DNA of 64,000 nucleotides, taken from positions 47,910 through 111,909 of the forward strand of contig CAYMKL010000001.1 in assembly GCA_964390805.1 (NCBI GenBank). The letters are read 5' to 3'. The notes under the pieces were generated by a model. The model was not told the origin of the DNA. It saw only the letters and a list, made by a program, of their open reading frames with translations, and did not search any database. A program made the position numbers and the translations under genes. This DNA is from CAYMKL01 sp964390805 (GTDB taxonomy: Bacteria; Chloroflexota; Anaerolineae; VGOG01). This document shows, piece by piece, positions 40,593 through 50,700 of this stretch; position 1 is the first letter of the stretch; each line of letters opens with the position of its first letter.

Positions 40593-43495
40593 CGTTTTTG
40601 TGACCTGAGGTGAATGATAAACTCCTCTAAAGCTATAGCCTCGTTGCCTGAGGCGAGGCTCCTGGCTATCTCCGCTTCGGTGATGGCCTCTTCGATGCGC
40701 CCCATAAGCTCGTAGAGAAGCGCCAGGCTTCTATGGACTGTGAAGTCATCGGGAGCGATTTCTATGACTCTTTCATAGGCTTCCACAGCCTGAACGAAAT
40801 CTCCGCTCGCCTGATAGGCATCTCCCAACAGAAGATAGGTCTGAATAGAGCCACTGCTTAGGCTCAAAGACCTCTGATATTTGTCAATGGCTTGATCGTA
40901 TTCCCCTTTGGCAAAATAAACCAGGCCCCATTCGTTGAATATGCTTGGATCATGGGGTCTCAGAGCCTCCGCCTGGCGATAATACTCTAATGCCTGGTTA
41001 AACTTAGCGGTCTTTTCCTGTTGATCAGTGAGCATCTCTCCCCAAGCTCGATACAGCAGCCCAAGCTTACTGACGTGGTCTGGATTGAAGGGACTGATCT
41101 CCCTGCCTCGCTCCAATGTCCTTTGGGCTTCTTCGAGCCAGGCCGATCTTTGGGCTGTGTCCGAGGCGGCTTTGGCCTTCTCTACATTGGCTCCTGCCAG
41201 GAAGAGATAGTAGAAGTCTTGGTCAGGAGCGAGTTTCAGGGCTTTCTGAAACAGGGTGATGCTTTCATCCCACTGACCGTTGTTAGCATAGGCCAACCCC
41301 TGCTTGTAATGGATATCCGCCACAATGGGGTTCAAGTTAGCTATGATGATCAGAACACCTGCACACAAGATCAAAAGGGGGTAAGGCCACCAATTGATTC
41401 CTGGCTGGAAGCGAATGGGGATGGGTATCGCCTTGAGCAGGACAACAGTGATGACCACGATGGTCAGAGAAAGGTAGAGATAGTAGAGGATGAGGAGAAC
41501 TGCCCCATTTCCCTGCATGACGAATTGGACAATTAAAAATGCTACAAACCAGCCCAGGGAAACCAAAAAGGGTGCTCTTTTGATAGCATCGGACAGAGAG
41601 GCGATTCCATCCCCGGCCTCGATGATCGCCATTGTACTGCATAGGAGCCACACGGCGACGAAGAATCCCAGCAGGGCGAAAAGTTGCCCGGAGGAATTGA
41701 CTTGACTGCCTATTAAAGCGAAGCCCATCGTGGCCAGGATTAGCCCCACCAGCAGAGAGTAGGAACCAAGAGAAACGCCCTGTGTGCTGTCTCTCCGCTG
41801 TCTGCGGGGGCGCTTATCCGTGCTTGTTTCCCCTTGGAGATAGAAGCCAACGACGACAGTCAAGGCCGCGTAAACCCAGAAATAGGTGCGGGTAGCTGCG
41901 ATGGCGATGCCAAACTGGATCTCGATAAGATGGGCTATGATGGCCGAGAGCAAGGCGATCAACAGAAGTTGGAAGCTGGAAGCCTGTCCTGAGCGTAGCC
42001 GAAGGATTGGACTTTGAACTTTGAACTTTGGACTTTGAACTCTGGACTTTGGACTATGGACTTTGAATGTTGTCATCAAGTATATGGCCAGAGCCAGCAA
42101 CATCCCAGCAGGTATCCCTACCCCTGCAAATCGCCACTTACCCTCCAGTAGCCGGGGAAGCATCCCGCCTGCGAGCCCTCCCGTTAAGCATAGAGAAATG
42201 AACAGCCTTCGATGTCTGGAACTCTCGATCAGGCCAAGATACTTCAGGCTGTAATAAAAGAGGCTGCTGAAGAGAAGGATATAGGCGGCCAATCCTACGA
42301 AGCCTGTCGTCGCCAAGACGTCCAGGGTTTCGTTGTGCGAGCGATCGAAGGCTTCGTCTGGTTTTAGAGAAACCAGCTCAAGTGGGACATAGGGATTAAG
42401 AGCCACGATCATGGTCTCTGGGCCATAGCCAATCAGGGCTCGTTTTGGATCAGCGGTAATGAGGTTGACAGTTCCTTCCCAAACTAACATCCTCTGCCGA
42501 GCTGTGCGCGACTCGAGATCGAGCATACCACTCAGCCGTCCAAGGTAAGGCATCCTTCGTATGGTCTCCAAAGGGGAATTGGGGAGATTCAAAGTTATCA
42601 GGAAGAGACCAAGAATGACTGCTACGCCAAGTGTGGCCAAGGCCAGCCTCTTGTTCCCTCTTGCGGCCGCCAAGAGAAGAAAGAAGAAAAAAACGCTGCC
42701 CATAAGGCCTAGCAAGGGCCCCCGGCTTTGGGTGAAAAGGATGCAGAGCAATTGCATAGCCAGGAGGAAGACGTAACATCCGCTGAGAACATAGAGAGAG
42801 ACGGCCCTTTTCCCACGGCGAATGACGGAAAAGAGCTGTATCAGTCGCCCTACCGTCAAGGGAACGATCATGATCAGATAGGCTGCTACGAAGATGGGGT
42901 TGCCCATGGTTGAAATAGCGCGGACGGTAACCCTGGCGCCGACGTTGGTCCAGGCTATCGGGTCCAAGCCATAGTGCTGCATGATGCCGTAAAGGCATAA
43001 GGGCAAGCTGGTGAGGAGTACAACAGTGATCAGGCGGTGGAGTTGCTTCTGATTGCGTAGGGTGTGCAGAATCACAAAGAAGATCACAATATACGAGAGG
43101 ATCGTATAAGCGCCCTGCATTCGGTGGTAGGAGCCCCAGAGGCTGAGCCGTGGCGCGATGGAGGTGATGGTGGTTAGGATGTACACGATTGCCAGTAGTA
43201 GCGTGAGGAGGATCAGAGGAGGTCTGGATACTAGATATTGGATATTGGATATTGGATATTGGGGATTGGCTTTCAGTTTCCAGCTTCTGGTTTCCAGTAC
43301 CTTGATCGCCCAGGCCAGCGCCATCACCAGGGCAAGGGGACGCATCAGGGCGATCTTGTCAGGCTCGAAAGAGCGGTGGCTGTACACGTTGAAAAAGAGA
43401 GGCACGACGACAACGAGGGCCATCCAGCTTGCTTCGATGACCTTGTCACACAGAAGGCTTAGACTCGGTTGCTTAGCGATCTGGTTTTCTCTCAA
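40589..43495 (-). CDS. O-antigen ligase-like membrane protein with C-terminal TPR repeats
   Basis: The preferred start is TTG 43495, eight bases after aaaagga. The frame continues to 43675, but that part is largely dispersed-repeat sequence ('RKACPEQGRRVGG'). The 968-residue product has ten or more membrane helices with a Wzy_C loop ('GPETMIVALNPYVPLELVSL' and 'SHNETLDVLATTGFVGLAAY'), a further helical block, and five or six TPR units from about residue 740 ('IFNEWGLVYFAKGEYDQAID'). Two different repeat inserts are translated in frame (43224-43298 and 41968-42070). It probably transfers or polymerises glycan, with the TPR tail binding partners. Confidence 0.88.
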   Translation of the reverse strand: MRENQIAKQPSLSLLCDKVIEASWMALVVVVPLFFNVYSHRSFEPDKIALMRPLALVMALAWAIKVLETRSWKLKANPQYPISNIQYLVSRPPLILLTLLLAIVYILTTITSIAPRLSLWGSYHRMQGAYTILSYIVIFFVILHTLRNQKQLHRLITVVLLTSLPLCLYGIMQHYGLDPIAWTNVGARVTVRAISTMGNPIFVAAYLIMIVPLTVGRLIQLFSVIRRGKRAVSLYVLSGCYVFLLAMQLLCILFTQSRGPLLGLMGSVFFFFLLLAAARGNKRLALATLGVAVILGLFLITLNLPNSPLETIRRMPYLGRLSGMLDLESRTARQRMLVWEGTVNLITADPKRALIGYGPETMIVALNPYVPLELVSLKPDEAFDRSHNETLDVLATTGFVGLAAYILLFSSLFYYSLKYLGLIESSRHRRLFISLCLTGGLAGGMLPRLLEGKWRFAGVGIPAGMLLALAIYLMTTFKVHSPKSRVQSPKFKVQSPILRLRSGQASSFQLLLIALLSAIIAHLIEIQFGIAIAATRTYFWVYAALTVVVGFYLQGETSTDKRPRRQRRDSTQGVSLGSYSLLVGLILATMGFALIGSQVNSSGQLFALLGFFVAVWLLCSTMAIIEAGDGIASLSDAIKRAPFLVSLGWFVAFLIVQFVMQGNGAVLLILYYLYLSLTIVVITVVLLKAIPIPIRFQPGINWWPYPLLILCAGVLIIIANLNPIVADIHYKQGLAYANNGQWDESITLFQKALKLAPDQDFYYLFLAGANVEKAKAASDTAQRSAWLEEAQRTLERGREISPFNPDHVSKLGLLYRAWGEMLTDQQEKTAKFNQALEYYRQAEALRPHDPSIFNEWGLVYFAKGEYDQAIDKYQRSLSLSSGSIQTYLLLGDAYQASGDFVQAVEAYERVIEIAPDDFTVHRSLALLYELMGRIEEAITEAEIARSLASGNEAIALEEFIIHLRSQKR
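41968..42070. repeat. composite dispersed repeat inside the ligase/TPR gene
   Basis: A copy of the 'gcctgtcctgagcgtagccgaagg' family (41982-42005) is joined to five or six units of 'actttgaactttg' type (42006-42070). The whole keeps the frame and is translated as 'KSRVQSPKFKVQSPILRLRS' in a loop between helices. Confidence 0.85.
43224..43298. repeat. dispersed low-complexity repeat inside the ligase/TPR gene
   Basis: Tandem 'ggatattggatattggat' units run into 'cagtttccagcttctggttt'. It is translated in frame as 'SWKLKANPQYPISNIQYLVS' in a loop between membrane helices. Confidence 0.85.
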
Positions 43496-43575
43496 GCTCT
43501 GAGTCCTTTTCCAGCGATCGCTTCCTATGGGCCAACATTTCACAAAAGCGCCAGTATGTCTGACGGCGTTTCTAC

Positions 43576-43655
43576 TCTTTCTCCCCCCGTTCCCCCCAAC
43601 CCTTCGACCTTGCTCAGGGCAGGCTTTGCGGGGCCGGGGGGTGGGGGGAAAGAGC
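43576..43655. repeat. dispersed repeat cluster upstream of the ligase/TPR gene
   Basis: A 'ccttcgaccttgctcagggcagg' copy is set inside a C-tract/G-tract inverted pair ('tctccccccgttcccccc' with 'ggggtggggggaaaga'). The same composite order occurs at 20507-20620, suggesting that one family inserted into the other. Confidence 0.8.
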
Positions 43656-43745
43656 CCACTGGACTTGGTTCGCAAAAACCGGGGCTATACTACAGCATCC
43701 CATTTCACGGCACGTGCGGAGCTTGGACGAGGATTCAAGCGACCG

Positions 43746-44162
43746 TCACTCTGACAGCACATCTTGCTCGATTTCCTGGATCAGGAACAGCAAGTTGGGT
43801 TCCTCAAAGCTGATGCCAGGTGCAGGGATCCGGTTGTGCTTGATGTCAGGGGAGACATGCTTGTGATGAGGGTTGGTGCTAGCGAGCTCGGGAATATGGG
43901 GGTGCTCAAAGGGATCATACCAAACAATCTTCTCGCCGGCCTGGTAGATCTCGTAACTATAGTGGAGAATGCGTCCAGCCTCAAAGTCAACGAGTTCCCA
44001 GATGTCCAGGACCACATCGCCTCCGAAGGTCACCTGTCCTTCGAGCTTGGCCAGCGTGGGCCCAATGGTAGCCAGAACCAACGTGGAGCGCTGGACGATC
44101 GAATAACGCTCTTGGAGCGAGTAGATGAGCTCTGCATAGGTCCGGAAATCTGATATGGGCAC
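43746..44162 (-). CDS. DUF6516-like putative toxin
   Basis: A 138-residue protein beginning with GTG at 44162, whose G is the last base of the upstream gene's TAG. The sequence ('YSIVQRSTLVLATIGPTLAK', 'DFEAGRILHYSYEIYQAGEK', 'IVWYDPFEHPHIPELASTNP') resembles the DUF6516 group of small proteins found as the second gene of two-gene toxin-antitoxin-like operons. The 'IVWYDPxxHP' stretch is characteristic. Activity is unknown. Gene order (small helical protein first, one-base overlap) supports a toxin-antitoxin reading. Confidence 0.65.
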   Translation of the reverse strand: MPISDFRTYAELIYSLQERYSIVQRSTLVLATIGPTLAKLEGQVTFGGDVVLDIWELVDFEAGRILHYSYEIYQAGEKIVWYDPFEHPHIPELASTNPHHKHVSPDIKHNRIPAPGISFEEPNLLFLIQEIEQDVLSE

Positions 44163-44449
44163 TACGATGCTCCGGCGGCAGTGGTCTCGGGGACGAGGTG
44201 TAGGGCATCAAGGCCTGCTCTTTGGCGCAATTCACGCAGATAATTGTACATGATCTCCCGGTAATGGGCTTCGCGCGCCAATTTGGCCTCGTAGTAGCCA
44301 ACCCACTGGATGAAGTCGCGGCTCTGCTCCAATTCACCGGCCTTGTACAGGTGATAGAAATCTGCCGAAAGTAGGCCATAACGTCTTTCCAGTCTGGCCA
44401 GTTCTGCATCTAGACCGTGAATATCCTGGATGATCTCATTTAGTGTCAT
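44162..44449 (-). CDS. putative antitoxin partner of the DUF6516-like protein
   Basis: The start ATG at 44449 lies nine bases after gaggtgg; the frame is open much further upstream but through the promoter region. The 95-residue product is acidic and helical ('MTLNEIIQDIHGLDAELARL', 'RDFIQWVGYYEAKLAREAHY') with no recognised DNA-binding fold. It overlaps the toxin-like gene by one base. Regulation probably acts on the promoter at 44576-44604, next to a perfect palindrome. Confidence 0.6.
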   Translation of the reverse strand: MTLNEIIQDIHGLDAELARLERRYGLLSADFYHLYKAGELEQSRDFIQWVGYYEAKLAREAHYREIMYNYLRELRQRAGLDALHLVPETTAAGAS

Positions 44450-44550
44450 GATTTTCCACCTCATATACTTTGAGAATCTTGGCGACTCGTGTCCTGAGTT
44501 CCAAGAAAATCCATGCACCTGCCACCCGCTTGCGGCGAGTGGATGCGCTG

Positions 44551-44604
44551 TGTGATCACAACCAGTGACAACCATATTGTACCACATTGTGCTGCTCTGT
44601 GCAA
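44551..44604 (-). promoter_or_regulatory. promoter and palindrome of the toxin-antitoxin-like pair
   Basis: Minus strand: -35 TTGCAC (44599-44604), 17 bp, -10 TACAAT (44576-44581) with an extended TG. A perfect palindrome TGTGATCACA (44551-44560) lies just after the expected start of transcription, a usual place for an autorepressor to bind. The leader to the ATG is about 120 bases. Confidence 0.6.
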
Positions 44605-44739
44605 CCCTGCCAGACGGGAACTGAACCTCTCGAAGCCACGTCTCCCGCCATCCCTGCGCCCCTACAGCGGTTTTAGTTGTTCTTGCAGAAAGACAAAGTG
44701 GCCCTACCCGTCCAGCCACTTCACACCATGCCCCCCAAA

Positions 44740-47700
44740 TCAAGGGCTGTAGTTGTTCACCAGAAGGGGCAAGTAGACATCGTACGCCAGCACCCTCGTC
44801 GTCGCGCTTCGCTCGGTCAGGCTGCCCAGGCCGTCGTCAATGGTTACGGTGTTGTTAATGGCTCTCTCCTCGGTCACGGTGACGGCGAAGACGACGGTGG
44901 ACATGCCCCAGGAGGGCACTTCGCCGCTCCAGATTATCTTGCCATTCGCCTCATCATAGGCAACTGTACCATTGCCAGTCAAGGCGGAGCCAGGCACATA
45001 CAGACTGCCTGCGGGGATGGTGTCAGTCAGGATGGCCTTAGCCAGGCCCTCGCCAGTGTTCTTCACCCGCAGGGTGTAGGTGATGGTGTCGCCTACCGCG
45101 GCTCTTGCCGCGCTGGCCAGCTTCTCCGAGAGGGAGAGGTCGGGCCTTTTCAGTATCGTCGCTGCGGTGCGAGTGAAGGGCAGGTGCAACTCGTCGGTGA
45201 TGGTAGCAATGTTGACAATGAGGGTATCGTCTGGCAGCGATCTGTCCGCGGTCACAGCAAAGGTGAAGGTTCTATCGCTCCTGGCGGGCATGGTCCCACT
45301 CCACTGAATTCTGTTGAGCGCGTCATCATAAGTCGCTCCGCCGGTGGCGCTGCCGGATGCGTAGCTCGTATCAGCAGGGATGGGGTCGGTGAACCCCGCT
45401 TCTGCAGTCTTGCCGCCGTTGCGCAGAACGATGGTGTAGGTCAGCACATCGCCGGGCACAGCTATCGCCCCTTCCACCGTCTTGGTGGAGGTGGAGAGAT
45501 CCACTGTGTTAGCTTCAGTCGTCACCGTCCTGGTATAGGAGAACCCCATCCCATCGCTGATGGTGGCTGTGTTGGCGATGATTGTTTCCGGTGGGATGCC
45601 GCCATTAACTCTGGCCTGGAAGGTAATTACGTGGGGAGAACAAGGCGGAGCAGGAGGCAGGTATTTGATGGCCAGGCCGTCAGCGACCAAAGAAGGTGGA
45701 TAGTTCAACCCCTCGCTGCCATCCTCGTTCTCGATACCCACCAACCAGGGGATGTCCCCGTTCAGGCTCTTGTACTGCGTCAGGATCTCACCGCTGGGGT
45801 AGAGCACAATCTCGAAGGTGTGAGAGGTGTTCAAACCACAGCACCATTGGACGTCTACGTACTCGATGACGAAGCGAGTAGGATCGTCCAGCAACTGGTA
45901 GTAGACGTGAGATACACCATCCATGATGTACAAGGGACCGCCGAAGGGCATGATGTCGTTGTTGGGATAGCTACGGCTGGGCAAGGTGCCCATAGGTATG
46001 CCGCTGTAGCCCTGGCCGAGGCTCACGTAGCCGTTTGTGCCCAGGTAGAGGGTATCGGAGTAGACGTGTTGTTCATCAACCTCGCCGAAGAAGGGGAAAT
46101 CGAAACCGATGTCGAAGGGCCCTGCAAAACCGTCGTTCCTGTTAGTCCAGGAGGCGACCTCTGTGCCCGTCTCGCTGATCTCTTCCCAGTTATAGATGGG
46201 GCCGCCCGGCGTTTCGCTGTCCAGCCAACTGTAAACCGAAGGCGTCTTCTCCGATACCGTGGGCGAGACCACCCCCGTCCACTCTATCCGATGAAGGCCA
46301 GGATCGTAAACCGCCCCACCAGTTGCGCTGTCGGGTACGTAAGTGATATGAGCCGGCAGGGGATCAACCAGGCTGGCGCCCACCGCGTCTACCGAGCCTG
46401 TGTTGCTCAAGGTGATAGTATAGGTCAACACCTCCCCCGACAAAGCCGCTGTTTTATCAACCTCTTTGGTGGATGTCTCCAGATTGGCTGCCTGTACCTT
46501 GGTAGCTGTCTTCTTGGTGAAGGATGTGCCCCCGCCATCGGTCTGTCCTAAGCCCCACCCTGAGGCCCGCCCTGAGTAGGGTCGAAGGGTTGGCGAAGGG
46601 CCTGTCGAAGAATTGACGGCTGCGACGTTGACGATAGTCGTCCCCCCAGGTAAGGGATCATCCAGCGTCACCTGGAAGGTGAAAGTGATGGACATGCCCG
46701 CCGCCACCGTGCCGCTCCACTCGATTTGATCGGTCTCCGCACGGTAGCTGGCCCCTCCGCTGACGCTGTCCGGCACGTAGGTAGCATGGGTCGGGATGGG
46801 ATCTGCCAGGCTCACTCCCGTGAAATCGGTGTCGCCCAGGTTATGTAGGGCGATGGTGTAGGTCAGTACCCCGCCGGGTGGGGCCGTCACCTTGTCCACC
46901 TTCTTGCTCGAGGGGCAGAGGGAGTTCTCCAGAGCCAGCCCCTCGTTGGTCGGCACAGCCTCGCCGTATATGTCCACGCCACCCACCACGTAGATCCCTC
47001 CACCCGCTGCCGTCGCTCCAGTTCCAATGCGGCCATTGTTCAAGGATGAGACCGGCACCCAAAGGTCAGTGGCGGGATCATAGCGCTCGACATTCCCCAC
47101 AGCGCCCCAGGCTGAGCCACCACCAATGGCGTAGACATAGCCGCCGCTGGCGACCAGCGCCGGCGATTGTCTACCTCTCAAGAGCGGAGTCTTGGTGGCC
47201 CAGGTATCGGTGGCTGGGTCGTACTCCTCGAAGGTGCGGAGGTCGGGCCAGCCGCCGGCAACGTAGATTCTGCCATTCAATTGCGTAGCTGCTGCGTAGG
47301 CTCGAGGGCCGCCGGGCATGGGGGACTTTTGCGTCCACGTATCAGCAAGTGGATCGTATTCGTAAGTGGTGTCCACATCATCTGAGCCGATGTCGCCGCC
47401 GAAGGCGTAGAGCTTGCCCCCCGCAGCCGCCACCGCCACACCCGACAAGCCCTTGGGCAAAGGCGCTGCCGACGACCAGTTGTCCGCAGCAGGATCGTAG
47501 ACCTCCACCGTCTTGAGAATGCCGAGGTTAGTGGACATGCCCCCCACTACGTATATCTGATCGTTGAGAGCCGCAGCACCTACATTGGCCGCCCCCGTCG
47601 GCTTGGATGCCCTGGGTGACCAGAAGTTGGCCACCGGATCGTACATCTCGTTGACGGTGGAAGCTCCAGTCCAGTCCCAACCGCCGATAGCGTAGACTTC

Positions 47701-50700
47701 GCAACCGACCACCGCCGCTGCCAGGCGGTAGCGGGAAGTCATCATCCAGCTCTTGTAATCCCAGGCGGGAAAGGCCCGGGTAGTCAGGGTCGAGGTGTTA
47801 GAGATGATGGGGTGATGAGTCATCGTTGCCTGAGCTACAACCGTGTCCACCTCTCCTATCGTCGCCCCCCCTCTTTCCCCCCCAAGATTGGGGGGGAAAG
47901 AGGGGGGGATGTCCACTTGCACCAACAGGTCTTGCCAGTCGCAAGGCACTAACTCCGTCGTCCTGGTCACAGGATTCATGGTCTGCGGATCCAGGATGGT
48001 CGTTGTCCAGGCGTTGCCTGAGAGGGAAAGGTCATAAGCACTGGCCGTCTGGCCCTCGTTCACCACCCTGGCCGAATACTGGACGCTGGTTCCCGGCTCT
48101 CCCACCTTATACTGTGACTTCGGCCTGAGGCTGGTCGCCTTCAGGGGACGGGGGGCGCTCAACCATTGAATGGCCCTGTCGAGCACAGCGGCGTAGCCCG
48201 GCCTGGGGCCTGCCGCCTCATAGCCGAAGGAGAGATAGACCGCCCTGTAGGGGTTGGGCTCGCAGACATCGGTCTTGAGACCCGCGCTGCCGTCGCCCTT
48301 GTAATTCATGATACTGGTCGCATAACCATCCACTGGCGCCACCTCATCGGAGGCTAAGTAGTCTCCCCTCTTGTAGGCATAAACGTCTTCGAGCACCAGG
48401 TTCACCCCTTCGAGGACATCGCCATCCAGCCCTTCCAAGTCGTTGATGCGGGTCTTGTCTCGCACGTAGTCGGCATACAAGTAGTTGTGGTAGAAGAGGG
48501 GTGCACGGCCCCAGACCCACTGGCTATCCCAATAGCCGATGTCCTGGCCGGAGATGAGAAGCCGGCCGCCACCTTCTAAGTAATCTATCAACTCCTCGTC
48601 GGCGTTGATGTAGCCCGGCGAGTCCCAGGGGCTGGCCCAGATAACCACGTCATAGGGGGCAAGCTCCGCCGCTATGGGAAGATAGTCAGTGTCGGTGATG
48701 GGACGGGTGTCATAAGAGTAACCCTCATAGTCCAGAGCCCACTGGTAGTAGTTGGCCACGCTGTCCTCTGTCCAAACGTCGGCGTCAACCAGCAATATGG
48801 AGGGGGCAGTCTCAAGGGCGAAGTCCAGGGCCCGATGCTCGCCAGCGGCGATGCTCACCTCTGTCACCGTTCGCGCTTTGTGGCTGTGGCTGGTGGCCTT
48901 CACAGCGTAATCGCCCGCGGGCAAAGCCAGGGTGTAGTACCCACTGGCGTCGGTGCTGGTCGAGGCTGGAGTATCAACGGCGCTGATGGTAGCCGTGAGA
49001 GGCTCGCCCGTCCCCGCTTCGAGCACTCGACCAGCCAGAGTGCCCGTAGGAGATGGCTGGAGGGTGAGATAATGCACGGACATGAAGCCGGTGATGACCT
49101 CCACCGCCCTCACCGTCTCGGAGTAGTAGCCAAACGCGCTGGCAGTGACGTCGTAGAGGCCGCCGGGGACGCTCACTTCGTAGACCCCCGCATCATCGGT
49201 GGTAACGATGAATTGGGCATGGGCCTGACTGACACCGCTGACCGTGGCTCCGGGGATACCAGCGCGTTCGCCGAAGGTCTCTGCCCGAGGCGGAGGGGGC
49301 CCGGTGGGCAGACCTTCGCCCATCGCCGAGAGACCTTCGCCCATCGCGTTTGAAGCAGTCACTTTGCCGTAGAGCTTGCCCGCGCCCAGGGCCCAGCGCA
49401 CCGCTTCGTAGGCATCAATCTGCCCCCAGCCGTAGGTGTTGTCGGGGCCCACATCGCCTAAATCGGCGGCGGTGTATTTCATGAAGTTCTCTAGCTCGGA
49501 GATGGTCAAGTCAGGATCGGCCGAGAGCAGGAGGGCTGCCAGGCCGGCGGAGTGGGGGGTAGCCATGGAGGTGCCACTCCATCCCCCTTCGTAGCCACCA
49601 CCGGGGACGCTGGAGCGGATGTCCACTCCGGGGGCACTGACCTCCGGTTTAAGCTCCTCCCAGAAAGAGGGGCCTCGGCCACTGAAGGAGGCAATGGCGT
49701 CCTCGAAGTCGGTGGCCCCCACGGCGAAAGATTCCGGATAGCCAGCCGGCGTGGCAACGGTGCCGTCGCCCAGCTCTCCACTGTTTCCAGCACTGAAAGC
49801 AGGGAAGATACCCGCCGCCCGCAGGGCCTGCACGTCGGGCAGGAAAGTAAGATCGGCCACGTTGGAAAGGCCAGGCCCCCAAGAGCTGCTAACAACGTCG
49901 GGGGCTTTGCCGGGATCAGGATCGCTGCCGTTAAGATCTGTGGGAGCCAGCAGCCACTGGAAGCCCGCGTGGATCCAGGTGTCATAGCCGACACCGTCGT
50001 CATCCAAAACCTTGACCGCTATCCACTGGGCATCGGGGGCCATGCCGATGTGGAAATCTTCATCAGGAGCCGAGCCGACTATGATGCCCATAGTATGGGT
50101 GCCATGACCGTCCCCGTCAGCGGGGGTGCTGGGATAAGTGCCCGTGCAATCATACCAGTTGTAGTTGTGGTCGCTGTCTGAGCCCCGGTACTTGCTTTGC
50201 AGGGCAGGGTGAGTCCAGTCCACGCCAGTATCCATATTGGCCACCACCACGCCCTCGCCAGCGATGTCCAGGTCGCGCCAGACCTCATCGGCCCTCACCC
50301 GGGCGATGTTCCATTCCACCACCCCGCCCACCTCCCCCCCAGAGTTGGGGGGGACCGAGGGGGGGCGGGGGAGTTCGCGCTTGTGGTTGGCACGGATTTT
50401 TTCCACCTCGGGCCGGTCGGCCAGGGCAAGGAGCGTCTCCAGGTCGCCGGTGACGGCCAGCCCGTTGAAGATCCAGTAGGGAGTATAATCCGCCACCTGG
50501 CCCGCCGATTTCTGCTGTTCCAAATAGGCGATAATGTCTGCCTGGGTTCGCTGTGCCGTCGTCTGGAGAGCCGAGACCACCGCCTGACGACGGGCAAGCT
50601 TGGTGGTCATCAATTGGGCGGGCCCTTCGACTAGGCTCAGGGCATGCCTCAGGTCGGCTTGCTCTTTTAGGTGGATGATGTAGGTGGTTTTTCCATCCTC

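Noticed and set aside
44677..46551. A 624-codon open frame on the + strand opposite the subtilase gene
   Set aside because: Low-complexity, Val/Gly/His-rich product typical of antisense frames in G+C-rich genes; the subtilase is clearly the real gene.
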